DNA of 29,714 bases from DASRAU01 sp036005805 (GTDB lineage Bacteria; Acidobacteriota; Polarisedimenticolia; Gp22-AA2), in contig DASYQE010000144.1 in the NCBI GenBank assembly GCA_036005805.1, positions 1 through 29,714 on the forward strand. The letters run 5' to 3'. The position numbers were made by a program, and so were the translations under genes. How positions within the stretch are numbered: position 1 is the stretch's first letter; each line of letters begins with the position of its first letter. This document shows, piece after piece, positions 23,895-29,714 of this stretch. Below the pieces are notes generated by a model. It saw only the letters and a program-made list of their open reading frames with translations. It ran no database searches and had not been told where the DNA came from.

Positions 23895-25192
23895 GAGCGC
23901 CCCACCCCGGTGTAGCGGAACCCGATCTCGCGCATGTGATGGGGATCATAGACGTTCCGCAGATCGACGACGACCGGGGCGCGCAGCGCGCCGCGCATCC
24001 GCTCCCAGTCGAGATTGCGGAACTCGTTCCACTCGGTGGCGATCACCAGCGCGTCCGCGCCCTTGCCGGCGTCATAGGCGTCGGCGCAGTAGGCAATCGA
24101 CGGCAGCGTGTGCTTCGCCTCGTCCATCGCGGCCGGATCGAAGGCCCGCACCGCCGCGCCCCCCTGGATCAGATCGTGGATGATGCGCATCGCCGGGCTT
24201 TCGCGCGTGTCGCTGGTGTTCGGCTTGAACGCCAGGCCGAGGAAGGCCAGCGTCTTGCCGCGCAGGCCGCCCACCGACTTGGTGATCTTCTCCACCATGC
24301 GCGGGATCTGCTCCTCGTTGACGCGGATGACGCCGTTGACCACGTGGCCCGGCAGGTTGTGCTCCTTGGCCATCCTCTGGATGGCGAGCGTGTCCTTGGG
24401 GAAGCACGATCCGCCGAAGCCGGGGCCGGGGTGCAGGAACTTCCGTCCGATGCGGTTGTCGAGGCCCATGCCGCGCGCCACCTCGTGCACGTCCGCCCCG
24501 ACCGCCTCCGCCAGCGCGGCCATCTCGTTGATGAACGAGATCTTCGTGGCGAGGAAGGCGTTCGACGCGTACTTGATCATCTCGGCGCTGACGACGTTGG
24601 TGACGACGAACGGCGTCTCGATCAGGTACAGCGGGTTGTACAGGTCCTTGAGGATGGCGATCGCCTGGGGATCCTCGGCGCCGACGACGATGCGGTTCGG
24701 GCGCATGAAGTCCTCGATCGCCGCTCCCTCGCGCAGGAACTCGGGGTTGCTCGCGACGCTGAAGGGATGGGGCGCCTTCTGCTGCTCCTGGATGAGCTTG
24801 CGGATCATCGCGCCGGTTCCGGTGGGGACGGTGCTCTTGGTGACCACCACCTTGTAGCCGTTCATGTGCCGGGCGATGCCCGAGGCCACCTCGCGCACGA
24901 ACTTCAGGTCGGCGGCGCCGTCGCCGTCGGAGGGCGTGCCGACCGCGATGAAGACGACCAGCGACTTCTCCACGGCCGCCTTGAGGTCGGTCGTGAACGA
25001 AAGCCGCCCCCCCTTCATGTTGCGGTTCACCAGCTCTTCGAGACCCGGCTCGAAGAAGGGGACCTTCCCGTCCTTCAGGCTGGCGATCTTCTTCTCGTCC
25101 TTGTCGATGCCGACCACGGACACGCCGAACTCGGCGAAGCATGCGCCCGTGACCAGGCCGACGTATCCGGTTCCCACCACCGCGATGTTCAT
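23891..25192 (-). CDS. ugd: UDP-glucose 6-dehydrogenase
   Basis: Oxidises UDP-glucose to UDP-glucuronate with two NAD. The 433 residues show the N-terminal Rossmann motif VVGTGYVGLVTG (5-16), AVGTPSDGDG, TKSTVPTGT, SNPEFLREG, Lys207 in EMIKYASNAF and the catalytic Cys263 in GFGGSCFPKDT. The C-terminal domain has LGLAFKPNTSDTRESPA. It supplies UDP-GlcA to the two epimerase/decarboxylase enzymes in the window (the 4-epimerase just upstream and UXS at 5233). ATGA overlap with the upstream epimerase. Confidence 0.97.
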   Translation of the reverse strand: MNIAVVGTGYVGLVTGACFAEFGVSVVGIDKDEKKIASLKDGKVPFFEPGLEELVNRNMKGGRLSFTTDLKAAVEKSLVVFIAVGTPSDGDGAADLKFVREVASGIARHMNGYKVVVTKSTVPTGTGAMIRKLIQEQQKAPHPFSVASNPEFLREGAAIEDFMRPNRIVVGAEDPQAIAILKDLYNPLYLIETPFVVTNVVSAEMIKYASNAFLATKISFINEMAALAEAVGADVHEVARGMGLDNRIGRKFLHPGPGFGGSCFPKDTLAIQRMAKEHNLPGHVVNGVIRVNEEQIPRMVEKITKSVGGLRGKTLAFLGLAFKPNTSDTRESPAMRIIHDLIQGGAAVRAFDPAAMDEAKHTLPSIAYCADAYDAGKGADALVIATEWNEFRNLDWERMRGALRAPVVVDLRNVYDPHHMREIGFRYTGVGRS

Positions 25193-26181
25193 CCCTGCGC
25201 TCCACGGGGCGCCGAAGCGCCCGCTGCTCGTTGTCCCGTTCTGCGATACCACTCCACGAATCGCGCCAGACCGTCCTCGATTCCGACCTTGGGCTCGTAC
25301 TCCAGGAGCCGCTGCGCCTTCGACACGTCGGCCCAGGTGGCGACCACGTCACCCGGCTGGTCCGGCTGTCCCTCGATGACCGCCTGGCGATCGAGCAGCC
25401 GCTCCAGGTGTTCGATCAGCTCCGACAGCCGCGTCGTCTTCGAACCGCCGAGGTTGAGGATCTCGTACCCCTGCACCCGCTCCACCGCGCGCATCACCCC
25501 GGCGATCACGTCGTCGATGTAGGTGTAGTCGCGCCGCGTCGATCCGTCCCCGAAGCGCGGCAGCGGCAGCCCGCGATCGATGAAGCGCGTGAACTTGTGG
25601 ATGGCCATCTCCGGTCGCTGCCTCGGTCCGTAGACCGTGAAGAAGCGGAGGCAGAAGACGTTCAGCCGGTACAGGGCGTGGTAGGTGGCGCACAGCAGCT
25701 CGCCGGCCCGCTTGGTCGCGGCATAGGGCGAGATCGGCATGCCGACGTCGTCCTTCTCCGAGAACGGCGCCTTCGGCGCGTTGCCGTACACCGAGGAGGA
25801 AGACCCGAAGACGAACTTGCCGACGTTGTGCCGGCGGCACGCCTCGAGGAGCACCACCGTGCCGTTCAGGTTGACATCGCTGTAGAGCAGCGGCTGCTCG
25901 ATGGAAGGACGCACCCCGGCGCGGGCGGCGAGGTGCACCACCACGTCGATCGGGTGAGCGGCGAACAGCCGCTCGACCGTCTTCTCGTCCCGGATGTCGC
26001 CCTCGATCAGGCGGAATCCCGGCTGCCCGGCGAAGGTCCCGACGTTGCGGCGCTTGACCTCCGGGTCGTAGAACGTGTCGAAATTGTCGAGGACGACGAC
26101 GTCGCGCCCCTCTCCCAACAGGGCCTCGACCAGGTGCGAGCCGATGAAGCCCGCCCCTCCCGTCACCAGGACGCTGCGCAT
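25189..26181 (-). CDS. UDP-glucuronate 4-epimerase-like SDR (CapI/LpsL type)
   Basis: Extended SDR of 330 residues that probably interconverts UDP-GlcA and UDP-GalA. It has LVTGGAGFIGSH (5-16), DNFDTFYDP EVKRRN, HLAARAGVRPSIEQP, GSSSSVYG, catalytic YAATK (153-157), FFTVYGPRQRPEMAIHKFT and RRDYTYIDDVI. ARAGVRPSIEQP and RPEMA.xKF are hallmarks of the UDP-GlcA 4-epimerase group. Position directly before ugd fits. The gene starts 14 nt after the mlaD stop with AAGGGA upstream of the ATG, linking the sugar genes to the MCE genes in one transcription unit. Confidence 0.93.
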   Translation of the reverse strand: MRSVLVTGGAGFIGSHLVEALLGEGRDVVVLDNFDTFYDPEVKRRNVGTFAGQPGFRLIEGDIRDEKTVERLFAAHPIDVVVHLAARAGVRPSIEQPLLYSDVNLNGTVVLLEACRRHNVGKFVFGSSSSVYGNAPKAPFSEKDDVGMPISPYAATKRAGELLCATYHALYRLNVFCLRFFTVYGPRQRPEMAIHKFTRFIDRGLPLPRFGDGSTRRDYTYIDDVIAGVMRAVERVQGYEILNLGGSKTTRLSELIEHLERLLDRQAVIEGQPDQPGDVVATWADVSKAQRLLEYEPKVGIEDGLARFVEWYRRTGQRAAGASAPRGAQG

Positions 26182-26195
26182 CGAATGAATTCCCT

Positions 26196-27353
26196 TTACG
26201 GGTTGGGCTCCGGATTGGGCGGGGGCGCCTCGCCTTCCTTCGGCTCGCGCTCCTCCGCCCCCTTCTTGCCGTAGTGGCGGATCATCCCCTTGCCGATCTT
26301 GCTTTTCTGGATCCCGGCCACGACGTCCTTGAGCCCCTCGTACACGGCCGGATCGTTCACGATGCCGCCGAGCGTCCCCTCGCCGCGATCGATTTTCCCG
26401 AGGATCGAGTCGAGGTGAGAGGCGCTGCTCTTGAACTTGCCGAGCAGGCCGTCGGCATATTCCTTGTCCTTCATCAGGCGCCCGAGGGTGCCCTCGCCGC
26501 GATCGATGGTCTCGGCGAGCTTGCGGAACGAGGCCGCCCCGGCGCTCAGATCCTGGATCAGGGCCGCGCCCTTCCCCTGCGGATCGCTGAGCTGCGCCAA
26601 AGCCCCCTCCGGCGCGTCGAGCCGCGCCAGGATCGATTTCAGATGCGTCATCGCCTCGTCCAACGACCCGCTGAACCGCTGCGCCAGGTCCTTGTCGCGC
26701 AACACCGTGCCGGCCAGGCCCTTCCCCTGCTCCAAACCCTCGAGGAGGCGCCGCAGGGACGCCAGGCTCCCCTCCAGGTCGGCGGCTCCCTGCCGCCCGA
26801 AGTCGGGATTGTGGATCATTTCCTGCACGATCCCCTGCCCCTGATTCAGCGCCACCAGAAGATCCCGGAAAGAAGAGGTGATCTCCTTCAGGTCGTCGGC
26901 GATCCCCTGCCCCTGGAGGAGCGTCTCCTCCCACGCCGACATCCCGGCATCGATGTACTCGCCCTCCCCCAGCTGCGGCTGCTCCGGATCGCCCGGGGTC
27001 AGCTCCACGTATTTATCCTGGGAAAGATAGGTCAGCGACTTCAGATAGGCCACCGTTCCGCGCCGGATGCGCGGCGCGAAGGCGCGGTCCACCCGGAAGG
27101 TCACCTTGATCTTGAACTCCTTGAGATCGGTCGGAAAGACGATCTCGTCCACCGTGCCGATCTGCACCCCGACCAGCCGCACCGGCGAGCCGCGCGCCAG
27201 TCCCGAGGTGTTGTCGAACCGGGTCCAGTAGTGGACCTTGGGATAGAAGAGGCGCGACTCCTCGGTGATCGCCAGGACCGCGATGGCGAAGACGATGAGC
27301 CCGACCGACACGACCGCGCCGACCGACAGCTCCTTGGCCCACTTACGCGCCAC
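26196..27353 (-). CDS. mlaD: MlaD-type MCE-family lipid-transport protein
   Basis: Periplasmic substrate-binding subunit of an Mla-type phospholipid transporter. One N-terminal membrane anchor (about 11-30) is followed by the MCE domain (about 38-118; TSGLARGSPVRLVGVQIGTV, YLSQDKYVELTPG). After this comes a long helical tail (about 140-345) with five repeats spaced about 38 residues, then a Pro/Glu-rich end. At 385 residues it is about twice E. coli MlaD, as in the long MCE proteins of many other phyla, whose helices form a periplasmic tunnel or needle. GTG start at 27353 overlaps the mlaF stop by 11 nt. Confidence 0.95.
   Translation of the reverse strand: MARKWAKELSVGAVVSVGLIVFAIAVLAITEESRLFYPKVHYWTRFDNTSGLARGSPVRLVGVQIGTVDEIVFPTDLKEFKIKVTFRVDRAFAPRIRRGTVAYLKSLTYLSQDKYVELTPGDPEQPQLGEGEYIDAGMSAWEETLLQGQGIADDLKEITSSFRDLLVALNQGQGIVQEMIHNPDFGRQGAADLEGSLASLRRLLEGLEQGKGLAGTVLRDKDLAQRFSGSLDEAMTHLKSILARLDAPEGALAQLSDPQGKGAALIQDLSAGAASFRKLAETIDRGEGTLGRLMKDKEYADGLLGKFKSSASHLDSILGKIDRGEGTLGGIVNDPAVYEGLKDVVAGIQKSKIGKGMIRHYGKKGAEEREPKEGEAPPPNPEPNP
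26340..26858 (-). repeat. Five tandem coding repeats in the mlaD tail
   Basis: Five units of about 38 residues, each with a helix then a glycine turn: ALNQGQGIVQEMI (residues 168-180), GLEQGKGLAGTVL (206-218), RLDAPEGALAQLS (244-256), TIDRGEGTLGRLM (282-294), KIDRGEGTLGGIV (320-332). The last two share a 17-bp exact DNA copy (26377-26393 and 26492-26508, 115 bp apart), pointing to recent duplication. Confidence 0.8.
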
Positions 27354-28098
27354 GGTGGACCCTCCCGCCCCCGGACAGGAACTTCTGCAGCTCCGGCTCG
27401 GGGCTCCTCTTCGCCTCGTCGACGGTGCCGACGAAGAGCATCCGGCCCTCGAAGAGGAAGGCGATGCGGTCGCCGACGTACAGCGCCGAGTCGATGTCGT
27501 GCGTCACCACGACCGAGGTCACCTGGAGGCGCGCCTGCATGCTGCGGATGAGGTCGTTGATGGTGCCCGCGGTGACCGGGTCGAGGCCGGTCGTCGGCTC
27601 GTCGTAGAGGATGCCGCGCGGCTCCATGGCGATGGAGCGGGCGAGCGCGACACGCTTGCGCATCCCTCCGGACAGCTCGGAGGGCATCACGTTCTCCACC
27701 CCTTCCAGCTCCACCATGGCCAGCTTCTCGCGCACCTTGGCCGCGATCGCCTTCGCGTCGAGATCGGTGTGCTCGCGCAGCCCGTAGCCGACGTTGTCCG
27801 CGACGCTCATCGAGTCGAACAGCGCTCCGCCCTGGAACAGCATGCCGATCTTCTTGCGCACCGGCACGAGATCGTCCTCGTCGTACGGGACGATGTTCTC
27901 CCCCTCCACCAGCACCCGCCCGCGATCCGGGCGGTGCAGCCCGATGATGTGCCGCAGCAGGACCGACTTGCCGCTGCCGCTCCCGCCGAGCACCACCATC
28001 GTCTCCCCCGGCCGGATGTCGAAGGTGATTCCCTGCAGCACCTTCTTCGGGCCGAAGCTCTTGTGCACCTCCTCGAAGCGGACGAACGGCGCGTCCAT
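27343..28098 (-). CDS. mlaF: MlaF-type ABC transporter ATP-binding protein
   Basis: ATPase of the phospholipid transporter, 251 residues. Walker A GGSGSGKSV (38-46), Q-loop MLFQGGALFDSMSV, signature ELSGGMRKRVALARS, Walker B ILYDEPTTGLDP and the H-loop VVVTHDID are all present. FQGGALFDSMSV and SGGMRKR are hallmarks of the MlaF subgroup. The ATG at 28098 is 19 nt after the mlaE stop and the stop overlaps mlaD, so the three genes form one transporter module. Confidence 0.97.
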   Translation of the reverse strand: MDAPFVRFEEVHKSFGPKKVLQGITFDIRPGETMVVLGGSGSGKSVLLRHIIGLHRPDRGRVLVEGENIVPYDEDDLVPVRKKIGMLFQGGALFDSMSVADNVGYGLREHTDLDAKAIAAKVREKLAMVELEGVENVMPSELSGGMRKRVALARSIAMEPRGILYDEPTTGLDPVTAGTINDLIRSMQARLQVTSVVVTHDIDSALYVGDRIAFLFEGRMLFVGTVDEAKRSPEPELQKFLSGGGRVHRGA

Positions 28099-28117
28099 CG
28101 GTTCCGGGTCCGAATCC

Positions 28118-28873
28118 CTAGAAGGCCAGGAACAGCTTGGTCAGGAAGAAGTCGCTGATCAGGATGCTCAGGGACGAAGCCACCACGGTCTCGGTGGTGG
28201 CGCGCCCCACGCCGTCGGCGCCGCCCGTGGCGGTCAGCCCCTTGTAGCACGCGATGAAGGCGATGAGAAGGGCGAAGACCACCGTCTTTCCCAGGCCGCT
28301 CAGGATGTCCTCGGGATGGATCGCCTTGATGACGTGCTGGATGTAGAAGGCCCCCGGCTGGTTCAACGACGTGACCGCCATGATGAACCCGCCCATGACC
28401 CCGACGAAGTCGGAGAGCACGACGAGAATCGGCAGCATGATGGTGATGGCGATCACTTTCGGGACGACGAGCTTGCGGATCGGGCTCGAGGCGAGCGCCC
28501 GGATGGCGTCGATCTGCTCGGTGACGTTCATCGTCCCGACCTCGGCCGTGATCCCGGCCCCGACGCGTCCCCCCACCATCAGCGCGGTCAGGACCGGCCC
28601 CAGCTCGCGGACGATCGACAGGGCCACGATGTCGCCGACGAAGAACTTGGCGCCGTACGCTGCGAGCGAGTACGAGGTCTGGATGGCCAGGACCATGCCG
28701 GTGAAGAGGGCGGTGATGGTGGCGATGCCGACCGAGAGAACGCCGAGGTGGTAGAGCTGGTCCAGGACGACGGAGCCTTCCGGACGGCGGCGCACCGCCT
28801 CGCGCGCCGACCGGGCGACGAGCACGGAGAAGGCGCCGACCTGTTCGAGAGCGCGCGTCGCGCCCCCGGTCAT
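28118..28873 (-). CDS. mlaE: MlaE-type permease of the phospholipid transporter
   Basis: Inner-membrane permease, 251 residues from the ATG at 28873, close to E. coli MlaE (260). It has about five membrane segments, with TALFTGMVLAIQ, VRELGPVLTALMVGGRVGAGITAE and GTMNVTEQIDAIRAL, the family core, then the DFVGVMGGF helix and the C-terminal SILISDFFLTKLFL. An in-frame TTG at 28927 would add 18 residues, but it falls inside the proposed promoter spacer and lacks a ribosome binding site, so I rejected it. First gene of the 14-gene minus-strand run. Confidence 0.95.
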   Translation of the reverse strand: MTGGATRALEQVGAFSVLVARSAREAVRRRPEGSVVLDQLYHLGVLSVGIATITALFTGMVLAIQTSYSLAAYGAKFFVGDIVALSIVRELGPVLTALMVGGRVGAGITAEVGTMNVTEQIDAIRALASSPIRKLVVPKVIAITIMLPILVVLSDFVGVMGGFIMAVTSLNQPGAFYIQHVIKAIHPEDILSGLGKTVVFALLIAFIACYKGLTATGGADGVGRATTETVVASSLSILISDFFLTKLFLAF

Positions 28874-28916
28874 CGCCGGCCGATCCCCGCTTCGCGCCAA
28901 CCCATAGGTCGCGCGG

Positions 28917-28946
28917 AGTCTATTCAACCGGCGCCGGAACCGTCAA
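28917..28946 (-). promoter_or_regulatory. Candidate sigma70 promoter for the mla-polysaccharide operon
   Basis: TTGACG (plus 28941-28946), an 18-nt spacer and TAGACT (plus 28917-28922) lie upstream of mlaE on the minus strand: five of six -35 matches, four of six -10 matches. The transcript would have a leader of about 37 nt before the ATG at 28873. Confidence 0.45.
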
Positions 28947-28982
28947 GGAATCGGCCGCGCGGGCGCCTGCCGTATGATGCGC

Positions 28983-28998
28983 CGGGCCTTTCGGCCCG
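28983..28998 (+). promoter_or_regulatory. Short hairpin just before the plsC start
   Basis: CGGGCC and GGCCCG pair around a TTTC loop, 5 nt before the ATG, overlapping where a ribosome binding site would sit. TATGAT at 28973-28978 could be a -10 for the plus-strand gene but has no clear -35. Confidence 0.35.
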
Positions 28999-29003
28999 CT
29001 CCC

Positions 29004-29714
29004 ATGCCGCGCCTGCTTCTGCTGATCCCGGTCGTCGTGCTGGCCACGCTCGTGCTCGGCACGCTGGCGATCGTGGCCTGCCTCCTGGTGCCGGGCGGGC
29101 GGCTCCTCATGCCGCTGGCGCGTCTCTGGTCGCGCCTCGTCCTGTGGGCCGCCGGCGTCAGTTACGAGGCCTCGTACGACGCCGGCATTCCCCGGGACCG
29201 GCCCGCGGTCTATGCGTCGAATCACCAGAGCCTCTTCGACATCCCGGTCCTGGTCCTCACCATGCCGGTCGATTTCCGCATGGTCGCGAAGAAATCGCTC
29301 CTTCACGTCCCCATCTTCGGCTGGGCGCTCTGGCTGGCGGGGTTTCTCTTCATCGACCGATCGAACCGGGAACGCGCCATCCGCACGCTCGATCAGGCCG
29401 CCGCGCGGCTGCGCCGCGGGACGTCGATCGTCGTCTTCGCCGAGGGCACGCGCAGCCCCGACGGCACGCTGCTTCCCTTCAAGCGCGGCGGCTTCGTTCT
29501 GGCGATCCAGGCGGGCGTGCCGGTGATCCCGGTGTCCCTCAACGGCGGGACGGCGATCCTGCCGAAGGGATCCCTGAATCCGCGTCCCGGGAGGATGCAG
29601 GCGGTGTTCGGCGCCCCGGTCGACGCGACCACCTACCGCTACGAGACGCGCGACGACCTGGTCTCGCGCGTGCGCGATCGGATCGGCGGTGCGCTCGCCG
29701 GCGCCAAGGGCGTG
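29004..29714 (+). CDS. plsC: 1-acyl-sn-glycerol-3-phosphate acyltransferase (PlsC family), 3' end cut by window edge
   Basis: Adds the second acyl chain to make phosphatidic acid. The visible 237 codons hold an N-terminal membrane helix (about 4-28), the catalytic NHQSLFDIP (HxxxxD), VAKKSLLHVPIFGW, FIDRSNRE, the FAEGTRSPDGTLLPFKRGG block and VPVIPVSLNGG: all four LPLAT blocks in order. Few residues should be missing since most PlsC proteins are about 240-260 long. It is divergent from mlaE, so phospholipid synthesis and transport genes share an intergenic region. Confidence 0.95.
   Translation, partial: MPRLLLLIPVVVLATLVLGTLAIVACLLVPGGRLLMPLARLWSRLVLWAAGVSYEASYDAGIPRDRPAVYASNHQSLFDIPVLVLTMPVDFRMVAKKSLLHVPIFGWALWLAGFLFIDRSNRERAIRTLDQAAARLRRGTSIVVFAEGTRSPDGTLLPFKRGGFVLAIQAGVPVIPVSLNGGTAILPKGSLNPRPGRMQAVFGAPVDATTYRYETRDDLVSRVRDRIGGALAGAKGV

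Noticed and set aside
22938..26181. Repeated GGAGFIGSH-coding DNA in three epimerase genes as a mobile or recombination repeat
   Set aside because: The similarity is limited to the conserved Rossmann motif of homologous SDR enzymes and does not extend beyond it.
28874..28927. TTG start for mlaE at 28927
   Set aside because: No ribosome binding site, lies within the proposed promoter spacer, and the extension is not typical of the family; the ATG at 28873 gives normal length.
1..29714. tRNA, rRNA, CRISPR array, insertion sequence, toxin-antitoxin or phage genes
   Set aside because: I looked for these and saw no cloverleaf-like segments, regular spacer repeats, transposase motifs or terminal inverted repeats; all sizeable stretches are covered by recognised genes.

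Overview
The window is a GC-rich stretch of chromosome from a diderm, LPS-making bacterium, read here as an uncultured or poorly characterised lineage of the Acidobacteriota type. That placement is an inference from gene content and codon use; no rRNA or other marker is present. There is no tRNA, rRNA, CRISPR array, insertion sequence or phage gene. Nearly every base is coding, and most neighbouring genes overlap by 4 nt (ATGA, GTGA or TTGA).

Layout. (1) 1-5069, minus strand: a housekeeping and lipid A operon, in transcription order DUF374 acyltransferase, lpxB, yicC, gmk, rpoZ, coaBC. The coaBC frame is broken at a run of nine A residues. (2) 5070-5232: a divergent intergenic region with back-to-back -10 elements and a perfect GNRA-capped hairpin. 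(3) 5233-6219, plus strand: a UDP-glucuronate decarboxylase (UDP-xylose synthase). (4) 6241-13861, minus strand: an export operon of capD-type dehydratase, outer-membrane beta-barrel, OPX (Wza-like) protein, BY-kinase/co-polymerase (Wzc-like) and a methyltransferase. It is driven by a near-consensus sigma70 promoter at 13930-13958. (5) 13981-28873, minus strand: a run of 14 tightly packed genes. It starts with an Mla/MCE lipid-transport module (mlaE, mlaF, mlaD) and continues into nucleotide-sugar and polysaccharide genes: UDP-GlcA 4-epimerase, ugd, a WbpP/GalE-like epimerase, GT2, GDP-mannose pyrophosphorylase, two O-antigen ligase/polymerase proteins around a TPR protein, DegT aminotransferase, initiating sugar transferase, GT2. 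(6) 29004-end, plus strand: a divergent plsC-type acyltransferase cut by the window edge.

How the parts fit. Predicted precursors are UDP-GlcA (Ugd), UDP-GalA (UDP-GlcA 4-epimerase), UDP-xylose (UXS), GDP-mannose (ManC), a UDP-HexNAc epimer, and a UDP-4-keto then 4-amino-6-deoxy HexNAc (CapD plus DegT). A PglC/WcaJ-type transferase would prime undecaprenyl phosphate, GT2 enzymes extend, Wzy-like proteins polymerise or ligate, and Wzc, OPX and the outer-membrane barrel export. This is a Wzx/Wzy-type surface polysaccharide locus, but no flippase lies in the window. The polysaccharide operon is physically joined to a phospholipid-transport (MCE) module, and lipid A and acyltransferase genes flank it, so the whole window is devoted to building the cell envelope.

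Most notable points: the A9 frameshift in coaBC, which sits in the right frame for programmed slippage; the OPX protein paired with an adjacent beta-barrel and carrying an AMIN-like N-terminal domain; an EF-hand/dockerin-like calcium loop inside the barrel; the MCE-capsule gene fusion; and the bidirectional promoter with a GNRA hairpin.
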